Below, one piece after another: positions 44,114 to 52,857 of a stretch of DNA of 64,000 nucleotides (positions within the stretch are counted from its first letter, which is position 1; each line of letters begins with the position of its first letter). Under the pieces are notes generated by a model. It saw nothing but the letters and a program-made list of their open reading frames with translations, ran no database searches and was not told the origin of the DNA. Made by a program: the position numbers and the translations under genes. The DNA is from Bdellovibrio sp. ZAP7. GTDB taxonomy: Bacteria > Bdellovibrionota > UBA1018 > CAIMNF01. The stretch lies in NCBI GenBank assembly GCA_945874535.1, contig CAMCGZ010000003.1, forward strand, positions 81,476 to 145,475, read 5' to 3'.

Positions 44114-44207
44114 GTCTGGACCTTTCGATCGCCTTAGAAATGCGATGCGGTAGGTTTACGACAAGATGCGCCTTCCGGGCAAATGGTTTCTGTTGGAAAT
44201 CAGAAAA

Positions 44208-44663
44208 TCAGGCAGCCATGGAAGGTCGATAGGCTGTCAGATCGATCACCCGGATCCTGACCCGTGCCTTGGGGCCGGCCAATAAGAAATCGGTTTTGGC
44301 GGGATCATCCGCAAAGACCTGGAAAGCATATTGGGCAATCACCCGGGAGGCTTCGTCCTCGGCCTTTTGGTAACTCTCTATTTTTGAACGGGATTTGAAC
44401 CATTGGACCGCATGCTCCTGAACTTCGGGCTTCAGGAAGGGCTGCGACAGGAGGCCCTCCACGTAATCCGCGAATTCCTCGTCATCAGCCCGTTGCTTGG
44501 TTCTGAAAGCCTCCACCCGCTTCAGGGGCTCCGGCTCCCGATTGATCATTGCTAATTCTAGCTCGAGGATTTCCTCGGGGCTGGTGAGCGTATCAGCTAG
44601 GACAGGTTCCCCCCCGTCCCGGGTCACTACGATAGCAATGGTCGGTTGTTCCGTGCTTTTCAT
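44208..44663 (-). CDS. Hypothetical soluble protein
   Basis: 151 residues, no signal peptide. A helical middle (ELELAMINREPEPLKRVEAF, FKSRSKIESYQKAEDEAS) is followed by a short beta end (KARVRIRVIDLTAYRPS). No family recognised. It stands divergent to prfC with about 100 bases between. Confidence 0.55.
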   Translation of the reverse strand: MKSTEQPTIAIVVTRDGGEPVLADTLTSPEEILELELAMINREPEPLKRVEAFRTKQRADDEEFADYVEGLLSQPFLKPEVQEHAVQWFKSRSKIESYQKAEDEASRVIAQYAFQVFADDPAKTDFLLAGPKARVRIRVIDLTAYRPSMAA

Positions 44664-44760
44664 ACTACACTTATCGGACCAAAATGGTCAGGCATAAGGA
44701 CTTTCTTTGGGCTTCCTTTATATTCTTGAAAGTATTGAGGAATTTTGCTATCACCCTCCC

Positions 44761-46407
44761 GTGAGCGATTCACTCGTCAAACTGAAGGAAGAAATCCAAC
44801 GTCGCCGGACCTTTGCGATCATTTCGCACCCGGACGCTGGAAAGACCACTCTCACCGAGAAACTGCTTCTTTACGGTGGAGCGATTCACTTAGCCGGTGC
44901 GGTCCGCGCCAAGGCGAACCAACGGCACACCACTTCCGATTGGATGGAGATTGAAAAGCAGAGGGGGATTTCGATCAGCACCTCAGTGCTTCAGTTCGAG
45001 TACGACGGCACCATCATCAACCTCCTCGATACTCCCGGTCACAAGGACTTCTCAGAAGACACCTACCGGACCCTGATGGCAGCCGATGCGGCAATCATGT
45101 TGATTGATGCCGCAAAAGGAGTCGAGCCCCAGACCCGCAAGCTCTTCGAAGTCTGCCGGATGCGGGGACTCCCGATCTTCACCTTCATCAACAAAATGGA
45201 TCGCCCTTCGCGCGAGCCACTCGACTTGCTGGACGAGCTCGAAAAAGTCCTGGGAATCAGATCCTGCCCGATGACCTGGCCGATCGGTTCAGGGGATCGC
45301 TTTCGCGGTGTCTTCGACCGTCAATCCCAAGAGATCCACTTTTTTCAAAAAGACTCCGATCAAAAGGGAAAGCGAATCGAATCCAGGAAAATGGCGGGAG
45401 TCGATGACCCCGAGTTCCTGAAGTCCCTCGGAGGCGAGCGTCAGGACGAGTTCGAGGCAAAAGAATTATACGATCAATTCAAGACCGAGCTGGAACTCCT
45501 CGAAATGGCCGGGGACGCCTTCGATTGGGATCGGATCCTGAGAGGTGACCTCACGCCGGTATTCTTCGGCTCGGCGATGAACAACTTCGGGGTGGAAAGA
45601 TTTCTCACCCGCTTCATCGAACTGGCGCCGCAACCCGCTCCGCGATCGGACGGTGAAAAGGAAATCGACCCGTCTCAGCCGAAATTCTCGGCATTTGTTT
45701 TTAAGATCCAGGCAAACATGGACCCTGCCCACCGTGACCGCGTCGCCTTCATCCGGATCTGTTCCGGGCGATTCAGCCGGAACATGCTGGTCAAGCACTC
45801 CCGGCTCGAAAAAGACATCAAACTGGCCATGCCGGTCAGTTTCTTCGGTCAAGAGCGGGTGGTCGTGGAAGAGGCCTGGCCCGGAGACGTGATCGGCCTC
45901 GTCGATACGAGCAGTTCGCTCCGGATCGGTGACACGATCACAGAAATGAAGGGGCTCGAATACAAAGGCGTTCCCTCTTTCTCGCCAGAACATTTTGCGA
46001 GTGTGGTGATTCTCGACCCGATGAAGCGTAAACAGCTCCAAAAAGGTCTGGATCAGCTTTCAGAGGAAGGCGTAGTCCAGATTTACCGCCAACGAGGCAT
46101 GGGTGATAAAGATCCCGTGCTCGGAGCGGTCGGAGCGCTTCAGTTTGAGGTGCTCCAGCACCGCCTGAAGGCCGAGTACTCGGTGGACATCAGGATCGAA
46201 CGCCTCTCCTATCAGCATGCACGCTGGTTGAAGGGCGAGAACCTCGATGCGGACCGCTTTGAACGCAGAGAAGATTCGCGTTGTTTGCTCGACCGCGACG
46301 AGAATCCGGTCATTCTCTTCAGGAGTGACTGGGCGATGCGTTGGGCAACCGAGAACTACAAGGACTTGGAGCTCCTGACGACCGCTCCCCCAAAGAGAAA
46401 ATCCTGA
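44761..46407 (+). CDS. prfC: Peptide chain release factor 3
   Basis: 548 residues from GTG, slightly longer than E. coli RF3. GTPase motifs: G1 ISHPDAGKTTLTEK, G3 LLDTPGHKDFSED, G4 FINKMDRPSRE. Downstream domains contain FFGSAMNNFGVERFL, VFKIQANMDPAHRDRVAF and GAVGALQFEVLQHRL, all RF3-specific. It recycles RF1/RF2 after termination. GTG was chosen because homologous sequence (KLKEEIQRRRTFAIISHP) begins there; no strong Shine-Dalgarno is seen. The 3' end overlaps the opposite patatin gene by 52 bases. Confidence 0.95.
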   Translation: MSDSLVKLKEEIQRRRTFAIISHPDAGKTTLTEKLLLYGGAIHLAGAVRAKANQRHTTSDWMEIEKQRGISISTSVLQFEYDGTIINLLDTPGHKDFSEDTYRTLMAADAAIMLIDAAKGVEPQTRKLFEVCRMRGLPIFTFINKMDRPSREPLDLLDELEKVLGIRSCPMTWPIGSGDRFRGVFDRQSQEIHFFQKDSDQKGKRIESRKMAGVDDPEFLKSLGGERQDEFEAKELYDQFKTELELLEMAGDAFDWDRILRGDLTPVFFGSAMNNFGVERFLTRFIELAPQPAPRSDGEKEIDPSQPKFSAFVFKIQANMDPAHRDRVAFIRICSGRFSRNMLVKHSRLEKDIKLAMPVSFFGQERVVVEEAWPGDVIGLVDTSSSLRIGDTITEMKGLEYKGVPSFSPEHFASVVILDPMKRKQLQKGLDQLSEEGVVQIYRQRGMGDKDPVLGAVGALQFEVLQHRLKAEYSVDIRIERLSYQHARWLKGENLDADRFERREDSRCLLDRDENPVILFRSDWAMRWATENYKDLELLTTAPPKRKS

Positions 46408-47525
46408 ACTTCCTGTTTTCTCCGGAGAGTATCTTCGTAGCCCAACTCTGCAAGTTGCCCGGTATAGGCCGCCTCGAACGCCAGGTAAGAAACCAGATCC
46501 CATCCCTTGTCATCCTGGGCTCCCACACCGCGAAGGAGGTAGCGGATCAGTGCGGGAAACTCCTTTAAAGTACCCCGGGCCAACTGACCGAGATCGCGAC
46601 TCGGACGCAATGCAAGGATCGGAATCTGCTTCAAAGCGCTCGGATGTGCGAGACGTTGTTCCTCGGTCATGAGCGAAAGGGTGTTATTGATCCGCTCCAT
46701 GCGTTCGATGTCTGTTTCGAGCGAATCCAGGAAAACGGCGTTCAGAAGGACGCCTCCGATCTCGGCAATGCTCAAATCGTCGCGTTTCAGGGTCCGATTG
46801 AGCTCGAGAGTCTGGTCGTTCGTTCTGAAGTACCGTATTCCGATCGCAATGATGCGGTCGGCGCCGAGATGGATCGCCGGGCTCAAGGGTGAAGTGAGAC
46901 GGATGCACCCGTCACCGTAAAGAGCACCGTCGAGACGCTCAGGCGGGAAAAAAACCGGAATGGCACTCGAGGCCATCACATGGTGATTCGTCAGGACCTC
47001 TCGTTGGCCAAGGCGGGTCGACCTCACCCAGGGTCCGATCTCGGGATGTCCGTCATAAAAGCTGATCGCAGTGCCGGTCAGGTAATTGGTGCAAGAAAAA
47101 GCGACTCCCCTGAGAATGCCATCCCGAATGAACCCGGGAACCCGATCCAACTTCAGTTCCTCCTCGAGGAGTTTCCGCAATGGGCCGGTGTTGAGCAGGT
47201 AGTTGGCGGGTTTCTTCCCGAGAATCCCCCCAAGCCCCAGAGTCTGAAGCCATCTCGAGCCGAGAGTGGCTACCGCTGCAGGGTCACTCCGGTAGATCCG
47301 CTCGGTCTGGAGGTTGGTCCATAGACGGTGCAAGCCCTCCGAGGCCAGGGCGAAATCGTCCGCATGGGACATCAGATACGCCCCGTTGATCGCACCAGCC
47401 GAGACTCCGGTGATCACATTGAAGGGCGAAGGTCCGGGACCCGCGATCTCGGAGAGCGCCTTCACCACTCCGGTTTGATAAGCGGCCCGTGCTCCTCCGC
47501 CTGTCAGGACAAGACCGAGGTTCAT
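46356..47525 (-). CDS. Patatin-like phospholipase
   Basis: 389 residues. GLVLTGGGARAAYQTG is the oxyanion loop, ITGVSAGAINGAYL the Ser nucleophile elbow (GxSxG) near 41, and LYGDGCIRLTSPLSPA the Asp-Gly dyad partner. The fold is a cytosolic acyl hydrolase without signal peptide. It is translationally coupled to the acyl-CoA synthetase upstream (ATGA overlap), which suggests that fatty acids it frees are activated by its neighbour. Confidence 0.9.
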   Translation of the reverse strand: MNLGLVLTGGGARAAYQTGVVKALSEIAGPGPSPFNVITGVSAGAINGAYLMSHADDFALASEGLHRLWTNLQTERIYRSDPAAVATLGSRWLQTLGLGGILGKKPANYLLNTGPLRKLLEEELKLDRVPGFIRDGILRGVAFSCTNYLTGTAISFYDGHPEIGPWVRSTRLGQREVLTNHHVMASSAIPVFFPPERLDGALYGDGCIRLTSPLSPAIHLGADRIIAIGIRYFRTNDQTLELNRTLKRDDLSIAEIGGVLLNAVFLDSLETDIERMERINNTLSLMTEEQRLAHPSALKQIPILALRPSRDLGQLARGTLKEFPALIRYLLRGVGAQDDKGWDLVSYLAFEAAYTGQLAELGYEDTLRRKQEVQDFLFGGAVVRSSKSL

Positions 47526-49192
47526 GTCCGATGACTCTCCTCAAACCGGAGATCTATAAAAAATTTGAAATTCTGCTGAATCCGATTGCGATTCAGTTTC
47601 TGAGTCTGGGTCAATTCCTGCTTTTCGGTTTGGAAATCCCTCGAAAGAATCACAAACTGACCGATGTTCTCGGGGAGACGCTGTGTTTTTACGAGCTCTT
47701 CGATTTGCGATCCGATCCGTTTCTTGAGAGCCTCGTCTTCCACGACCAAGCCCTCGATAGCTCCCGGCTTGAATCGGACTTCCATCAGGAGTTCCTCATT
47801 CAAGGTGATCAGCGCCATCAACGATGGTTTTCCCTCGCCGACCACGCAGACATTCGAGATCTCCGGAATTTCTTTCAGTGCGTTCTCAAGGGGAAGAGGC
47901 GCCACCATCCTGCCATTCGACAATTTGATGATGTCACGATTCCTGCCGATGATGGTGAGACCGTCACTCCATTCTCCTAGGTCACCGGTCTTGAGCCAAC
48001 CATCCTCGAGGAGGACCTCTCGGGTTCCTTCCGCATCCTTCCAGTAACCGAGAAACACATTCGGACCTCTGACTAGAATCTCACCGTCAATCGCGATCTT
48101 GACCTCGACCCCGATCGGAGGGGTGCCGAGACTCTTGAAACCGGTCCGGTCGCCGTGTGTGAGCGTGATGATCCCGCTCGACTCGCTCATTCCGTAAATC
48201 TCCTGGATCCCGATCCCGATCGATGCAAACCACTCCCCCACGGCCGGAGGAAGTTTGGCCGCACCCGAGACAGCCAGTTCGACACGATCGAGCCCCAGCT
48301 GGTCTCTCACCTGTGCCAGATAGATCCGGTCGGCAATCGCGCCTACCTTTTCGAACTCCATCATCCGCTGAAGCAGTCGGGGTTTGGCTGCCTCCGCCTG
48401 TTCCTTGAATCGCTCCCAAACCCTGGGCACCGCCAGCAACAGGGTCGGCCGTACTTCCCGAATTTCGGGCAGGAACCGGTCCATCGATGAATTGAACCAA
48501 ACAGGATAACGCTGGGTAATGGCCACAGCCATGGTCTGGAGCTTTTCAGCCACATGGGCGAGCGGAAGGAACGAGAACAGATGTCCGCCCATGTAGGGCA
48601 GACGCCACTCACGCGCCAGGCAATCGGCCGCAAAGCTGAGTTGGGAAAGACCGAGCATCACACCCTTCGGTGTTCCCGTGGTCCCTGATGTGAAAATAAT
48701 CATCTGACAAGCTCGCGGGTCCACCTGACCGAGCATCCGCTCCTCATCCTCCGGAGAATACACGGCGGATGACGGCAGGATCTCGCTGAACAGCTTCACT
48801 GTGACCAGATTCGACCGGGCATTCAGGATCCGCTCACGGAATGACTCGGCCTCGACCAGAATGAGGCTCGCCTCGACCTGATCGATCATGAGTCCGAGAT
48901 CTTGGGCATTCGTCTGGGGGTGAACCCCTACCGATACCGCTCCGATGAGCCACACGGCAGCTTCCCACTGAACCCATTCGGGAGAGTTCATTCCGTGGAT
49001 CACGACCCGGTCACTGGCCCGGATTCCTGCTGCCTTCAGCCTCATGGCTCGATCCATCACCCCGGACCAATAGGCGGAAGCGGAACACTCCACCCAATTC
49101 CCCTCAGAGTCTTTTCCGTAAAGTGCTGGGGCCTCCGGCTGATCGAGGGCCCAAAGTCGTAACCGGTGAAGGAGCGTGCTGCTGTTTCTCAT
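47522..49192 (-). CDS. Long-chain acyl-CoA synthetase (AMP-binding)
   Basis: 556 residues. The P-loop-like IFTSGTTGTPKGVMLG is near 165-180, followed by GGHLFSFLPLAHVAEKL, IYGMSESSGIITLT and LKTGDLGEWSDGLTIIGR. This is the FadD15-like group that activates fatty acids to CoA esters with ATP at the inner membrane face. Overlap with the patatin gene places both in a lipid-recycling operon. Confidence 0.92.
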   Translation of the reverse strand: MRNSSTLLHRLRLWALDQPEAPALYGKDSEGNWVECSASAYWSGVMDRAMRLKAAGIRASDRVVIHGMNSPEWVQWEAAVWLIGAVSVGVHPQTNAQDLGLMIDQVEASLILVEAESFRERILNARSNLVTVKLFSEILPSSAVYSPEDEERMLGQVDPRACQMIIFTSGTTGTPKGVMLGLSQLSFAADCLAREWRLPYMGGHLFSFLPLAHVAEKLQTMAVAITQRYPVWFNSSMDRFLPEIREVRPTLLLAVPRVWERFKEQAEAAKPRLLQRMMEFEKVGAIADRIYLAQVRDQLGLDRVELAVSGAAKLPPAVGEWFASIGIGIQEIYGMSESSGIITLTHGDRTGFKSLGTPPIGVEVKIAIDGEILVRGPNVFLGYWKDAEGTREVLLEDGWLKTGDLGEWSDGLTIIGRNRDIIKLSNGRMVAPLPLENALKEIPEISNVCVVGEGKPSLMALITLNEELLMEVRFKPGAIEGLVVEDEALKKRIGSQIEELVKTQRLPENIGQFVILSRDFQTEKQELTQTQKLNRNRIQQNFKFFIDLRFEESHRT

Positions 49193-49202
49193 TCGATTCC
49201 GA

Positions 49203-51035
49203 TCATTCCGACTTGAGTCCCCGGAACTCGACCGCCTGAGAACCTGCCAAACCGGCAGGACTTTTCTTCAATTCTTCGGCGTATAACTTGGAGTACCAAT
49301 AATAATTCCGACCGATCAGGGTCACATAGTTCCGGGTCTCGGCATAAGGGATCAAGTCCAGGAAAAGAAGCCGGCTCCGTGTCGGATATCGCTTCTGCCA
49401 TCGATCCACCACCTCGGCTCCGGCATTGTATGCCGCCAGTGCCAATTCGACATCTCCGTTGTAGCGACTCACCAGTTGTTCGAAATACTGGATCCCGAGA
49501 CGGATATTGACTTCAGGCTTGATCAAATCACTACGCTTTACCTTACGGTCCATCAACTTCGCCGTCGCAGGCATGAGCTGCATCAGCCCCACCGCTCCGA
49601 CTCTCGATTGAGCCTCGTCTTGAAAGGCGCTCTCTTGCCGGATCAAAGAAGCGATGAGCAGGGGGTTCACTTTCTTCACACCGGACACGATTTTTTCGAC
49701 ATGACGGATCGGGTAGAAAAGCCTCAGGGTCGAATCGACCACATACTCGCTCTGGGTACGAAACACGCTGTCGAGCGTCCTGAAGAGCGAGATCATGTCT
49801 TTGGAACGATAGGCGAATGTCGCCAGATACAGACGGACACCCGGCTCGAGGCGCATGAGGAATTCAGGCGTCCTCCGTGCCGGTGTCAGGAGTTTCATGA
49901 CCATCCCAGTATCACCCATCTGGTCGAAATCCTCGATGAGATGAATCCAGGTGTTGAGTTGTCCGTCACGCTGGGTCCTGGTTTTTACAATCGGATCCAC
50001 CGGGACACTCAGATTCTCGGCCAATATGGAGTCTCCGTTATTGACCGAGAGCGTGTGATAACCCAAGGGATTCATCCGGAAGAGCTCATCGAAACTGGCC
50101 AAGAACTCTTCTTTTTTCTCCTCCCTGCGGGCGCAATAGCCGTTCCAGTACAAGGCACGGGAGGAATAGTCATTGGCTCCCATCCGGGCGAGCCGGGTGA
50201 AGACCGCCTGGGACTTCTCGCAATCCTGTTCAAGGATCAGAATCAGTCCGAGACGGAAACGCGAGAGTTGGACATACTTGTTCTGAGTTGCATTCGTAAA
50301 GCACTCATCTACACGTGAATACAGTCTCGATGCCATCTTGACCTGATCACGTGCCGGGAAGAACTCCTCGGCTTTGAGCCCCATGTAGGAGTAGAATTCG
50401 GCATCGAGACACTGCTTCTCGGCCAACATCGCTTCCGCTGTTTTTTCGAGCTCGGGTTCCCAGCTCTTGAAGGTCTTGAGTGCCCGATAGTAGTCGCCCT
50501 CGATCCGTCCGGGAACCTCTTCGATGCTGCCCTCACGGATCCGGTTGACGACTTGGGTGATCACTTTAGAATGCTTGCCACGCTGAGCCCGTGTCATCTT
50601 GCCGAAGGGAGTCCGCTGCGAAAGCTTGAGCGCGACCTCAAGGTCTCCGGCATCAAGTCCTTCTTCATCTTCGAACAATGAGTCGATCCAATCGGCCTTG
50701 ACGAAGGAGCATTCGGGGGCATGATTGAATTGTTTTTCGCAATCAGAATAGGTCACCGCAGGATTCTTGGACTTCCTCCGTTCCTGGGCCTTTTGCAAAA
50801 AGGCGAGAAGTCGATTGCGTTCGGGAGTGTTGACTTCCCGGGTGAGAGGGTGCTTGATCGCCTCTGAGAGCCGCACTCCTGCTCCTTCCGAAACACGTGA
50901 AGGATCCGGCTTCCTCTGCTGAAGGTCGATCAGGTAATCACTGAGCTTGAGGCCTTTACCGCTACATCCCGACGCGAGTAGCGCAAAGATAAAAACAAAG
51001 GCGGCCTCTGATTTAATCCTACTCAAAACAGCCAT
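49203..51035 (-). CDS. Lytic murein transglycosylase (Slt-type), lipoprotein
   Basis: 610 residues with lipobox LLASGC (Cys24). A long alpha-superhelical region (about 100-440) precedes the goose-lysozyme-like domain: LLIASLIRQESAFQDEAQ with the catalytic Glu, GAVGLMQLMPATAKLM, ELALAAYNAGAEVVDRW and a final YAETRNYVTLIGRNY. It cleaves peptidoglycan to anhydro-muropeptides; lipid attachment sets it in a membrane. Such enzymes are common in predatory and gliding delta-type bacteria. Confidence 0.93.
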   Translation of the reverse strand: MAVLSRIKSEAAFVFIFALLASGCSGKGLKLSDYLIDLQQRKPDPSRVSEGAGVRLSEAIKHPLTREVNTPERNRLLAFLQKAQERRKSKNPAVTYSDCEKQFNHAPECSFVKADWIDSLFEDEEGLDAGDLEVALKLSQRTPFGKMTRAQRGKHSKVITQVVNRIREGSIEEVPGRIEGDYYRALKTFKSWEPELEKTAEAMLAEKQCLDAEFYSYMGLKAEEFFPARDQVKMASRLYSRVDECFTNATQNKYVQLSRFRLGLILILEQDCEKSQAVFTRLARMGANDYSSRALYWNGYCARREEKKEEFLASFDELFRMNPLGYHTLSVNNGDSILAENLSVPVDPIVKTRTQRDGQLNTWIHLIEDFDQMGDTGMVMKLLTPARRTPEFLMRLEPGVRLYLATFAYRSKDMISLFRTLDSVFRTQSEYVVDSTLRLFYPIRHVEKIVSGVKKVNPLLIASLIRQESAFQDEAQSRVGAVGLMQLMPATAKLMDRKVKRSDLIKPEVNIRLGIQYFEQLVSRYNGDVELALAAYNAGAEVVDRWQKRYPTRSRLLFLDLIPYAETRNYVTLIGRNYYWYSKLYAEELKKSPAGLAGSQAVEFRGLKSE

Positions 51036-51058
51036 TTTTTCTTACCCTTACCCTCAAG

Positions 51059-52030
51059 ATGCACAACATGACGTCCCGAGAAAACTTGCTCTGGGTGACC
51101 GATCCTTGGAGCACCCTTTCGCATCAAAAGGATACCACGCTCAGGCTGATGGAAGAAGCGGTCAATCTGGGAATTCCCACCTGCTGGACTTCGGCAGATC
51201 TCATTTTCGGAGATCCTTCGGGCTCCTGGATGGCATGCTCGATCGACCGCACCTTTACACGGACCGCGTCGTCGGATCCGGGCAGTCAAATGAGCCGCTG
51301 GGAACCGTCATCTTTCAGGCAGGTGCACGATCGCGTCGATCCGCCCGTAGACGAGCGGTACAAGGAGATTGCACGGCGTCTTCACACGGGTGCGGTATCC
51401 GGAGAAGGCCTTCTGAACCCTCTCGCAGTCATCACGGGCCAGAGCGAGAAACTCCCTCTGCCGAAGCTCAGGCACCTTGCTCCCCGCAATTTAGTCGTGA
51501 AGTCGGTGAATGATCTGCCCTCCGCACTCGACTTCATCCGTCAACACACCCCATTCGTTTCAAAGCCCATGAACCTGGCGCAAAGTATCGGAGTCCGCCA
51601 GCACTCCAGTCCGTCAACCGACGAGGAGTGCCTGAAACTCCTCGCAGAAATCACCGAACACTCCAGCAAACCGGTTCTACTGCAGGAATTCCTACCCGGA
51701 ATCGATAGGGGTGAAGTCAGGATGTGGTTTGCCATGGGACAATTCATCGGCGCTCTGAAAAAATTCCCCATTCCGAATGACTTCAGAGTCCTAATTGACG
51801 CGGGGTCGAAAATCGAAGTCCATCACCCGGATCCGGGCGAACTCCGGATCGCTGAAGAAATCGGCAACGCGCTACTCGAGCACCGGATCGCATTGGCGGC
51901 GATCGACTTCATCTCCGGAAAAATCTCGGACTTCAACATCACCAGTCCCGGGCTCCTCGTGCAACTCGAGGAGGCCCATGGCCAAAACCTCGCCAAAGAG
52001 GTGCTCCAGCGATTATTGAAGGGATTTTAA
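51059..52030 (+). CDS. Divergent GshB-like ATP-grasp ligase
   Basis: 323 residues. LLWVTDPWSTLSHQKDTTLR resembles the N-terminus of glutathione synthetase, LLQEFLPGIDRGEVRMWFA and IGALKKFPIPNDFRV its ATP-grasp core, and DFISGKISDFNITSPGLLVQ the metal-binding end. Key acidic and Asn residues (EVR, DFN) are kept. It may be a glutathione synthetase or a ligase making another amide; the precise substrate is not determined. It converges on merR with an 18-base overlap. Confidence 0.7.
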   Translation: MHNMTSRENLLWVTDPWSTLSHQKDTTLRLMEEAVNLGIPTCWTSADLIFGDPSGSWMACSIDRTFTRTASSDPGSQMSRWEPSSFRQVHDRVDPPVDERYKEIARRLHTGAVSGEGLLNPLAVITGQSEKLPLPKLRHLAPRNLVVKSVNDLPSALDFIRQHTPFVSKPMNLAQSIGVRQHSSPSTDEECLKLLAEITEHSSKPVLLQEFLPGIDRGEVRMWFAMGQFIGALKKFPIPNDFRVLIDAGSKIEVHHPDPGELRIAEEIGNALLEHRIALAAIDFISGKISDFNITSPGLLVQLEEAHGQNLAKEVLQRLLKGF

Positions 52031-52453
52031 TCCCGGAATTTCAAAACCGGCCGCTTCCGGCTGGCGAATCAGATGGCGAAGGGCCTCGATGCGCTGCTGG
52101 AGAGCCCCCACCCCGCTCTTCGGGAAAACCGATTTTACGGAGTCGTGAGAAGGAACGGGCTGCCCCGAAAGAACAGCATCCATCGCTTCGCGAAGCTTGG
52201 CGGACTTCCGCAATTCGGCGAGCTTCTTTCTCGCCCCTTCGATCGAAAACCTCTCAATGTGGAGCAGGTGTTTCACGAGAATCAATGCCTCGATATCCGA
52301 GCGACGGTACACGCGTTGCCCGCTCGACGCCTTGCCTGGCGCCAGAAAAGGAAACTCACTCTCCCAGAAACGGATGACGTGGGGCTTCACTCCCAGTATG
52401 GCCGAAACATCTCCAATCCTGAAAAACGTGCGGTCGGGAATCCGGAAACTCAC
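52013..52453 (-). CDS. MerR-family transcriptional regulator
   Basis: 146 residues. The winged-helix domain FRIGDVSAILGVKPHVIRFW, then GQRVYRRSDIEALILVKHLL, is at 10-70; the helical dimerisation tail has no metal-binding Cys set. This gene is the regular last member of the pheT-ihfA-merR cluster in many proteobacteria. Its ATG overlaps the ihfA stop (ATGA). Targets are unknown. Confidence 0.88.
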   Translation of the reverse strand: MSFRIPDRTFFRIGDVSAILGVKPHVIRFWESEFPFLAPGKASSGQRVYRRSDIEALILVKHLLHIERFSIEGARKKLAELRKSAKLREAMDAVLSGQPVPSHDSVKSVFPKSGVGALQQRIEALRHLIRQPEAAGFEIPGLKSLQ

Positions 52454-52809
52454 TCTTCATCACCCTCGTCATCGTTCTTGCCACCGCGACGACGGATCAT
52501 CTCTTCGGTGATCGGCTTACCCTTCAGCGTATCGTTCACCTCGGCACGGAGAACCTGAGAAGGTTTGAAAGTGAGTACCCGGCGCGCGGAGATCTCGATA
52601 GCCTGACCGGTCTGTGGATTACGCCCCGTGCGCGAGCGCTTTTCGCGCACGACAAAGTTGCCGAACCCGGAGATCTTGATCTTGTCTCCATCAGTCAACG
52701 CACCCTTCATGGTGTCGAAAATCAACTCCACCATGTCAGCAGCTTCTTTTTTTGAGAAACCGATTTTTTCATGAATCGAATCCACTAAATCCGCTTTGGT
52801 CAGTGCCAC
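52450..52809 (-). CDS. ihfA: Integration host factor alpha subunit
   Basis: 119 residues, HU/IHF fold with SGFGNFVVREKRSRTGRNPQ and KPSQVLRAEVND. The C-terminus has an extra acidic end (DDEGDEE), about 20 residues longer than E. coli IHF-alpha. It bends DNA with its beta partner. It lies just after pheT, the classical location. Confidence 0.94.
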   Translation of the reverse strand: MALTKADLVDSIHEKIGFSKKEAADMVELIFDTMKGALTDGDKIKISGFGNFVVREKRSRTGRNPQTGQAIEISARRVLTFKPSQVLRAEVNDTLKGKPITEEMIRRRGGKNDDEGDEE

Positions 52810-52857
52810 AGGCCATCCCCTCCAGTTGCTGGTCTAAATCCTGGTCTATATCCCGAT

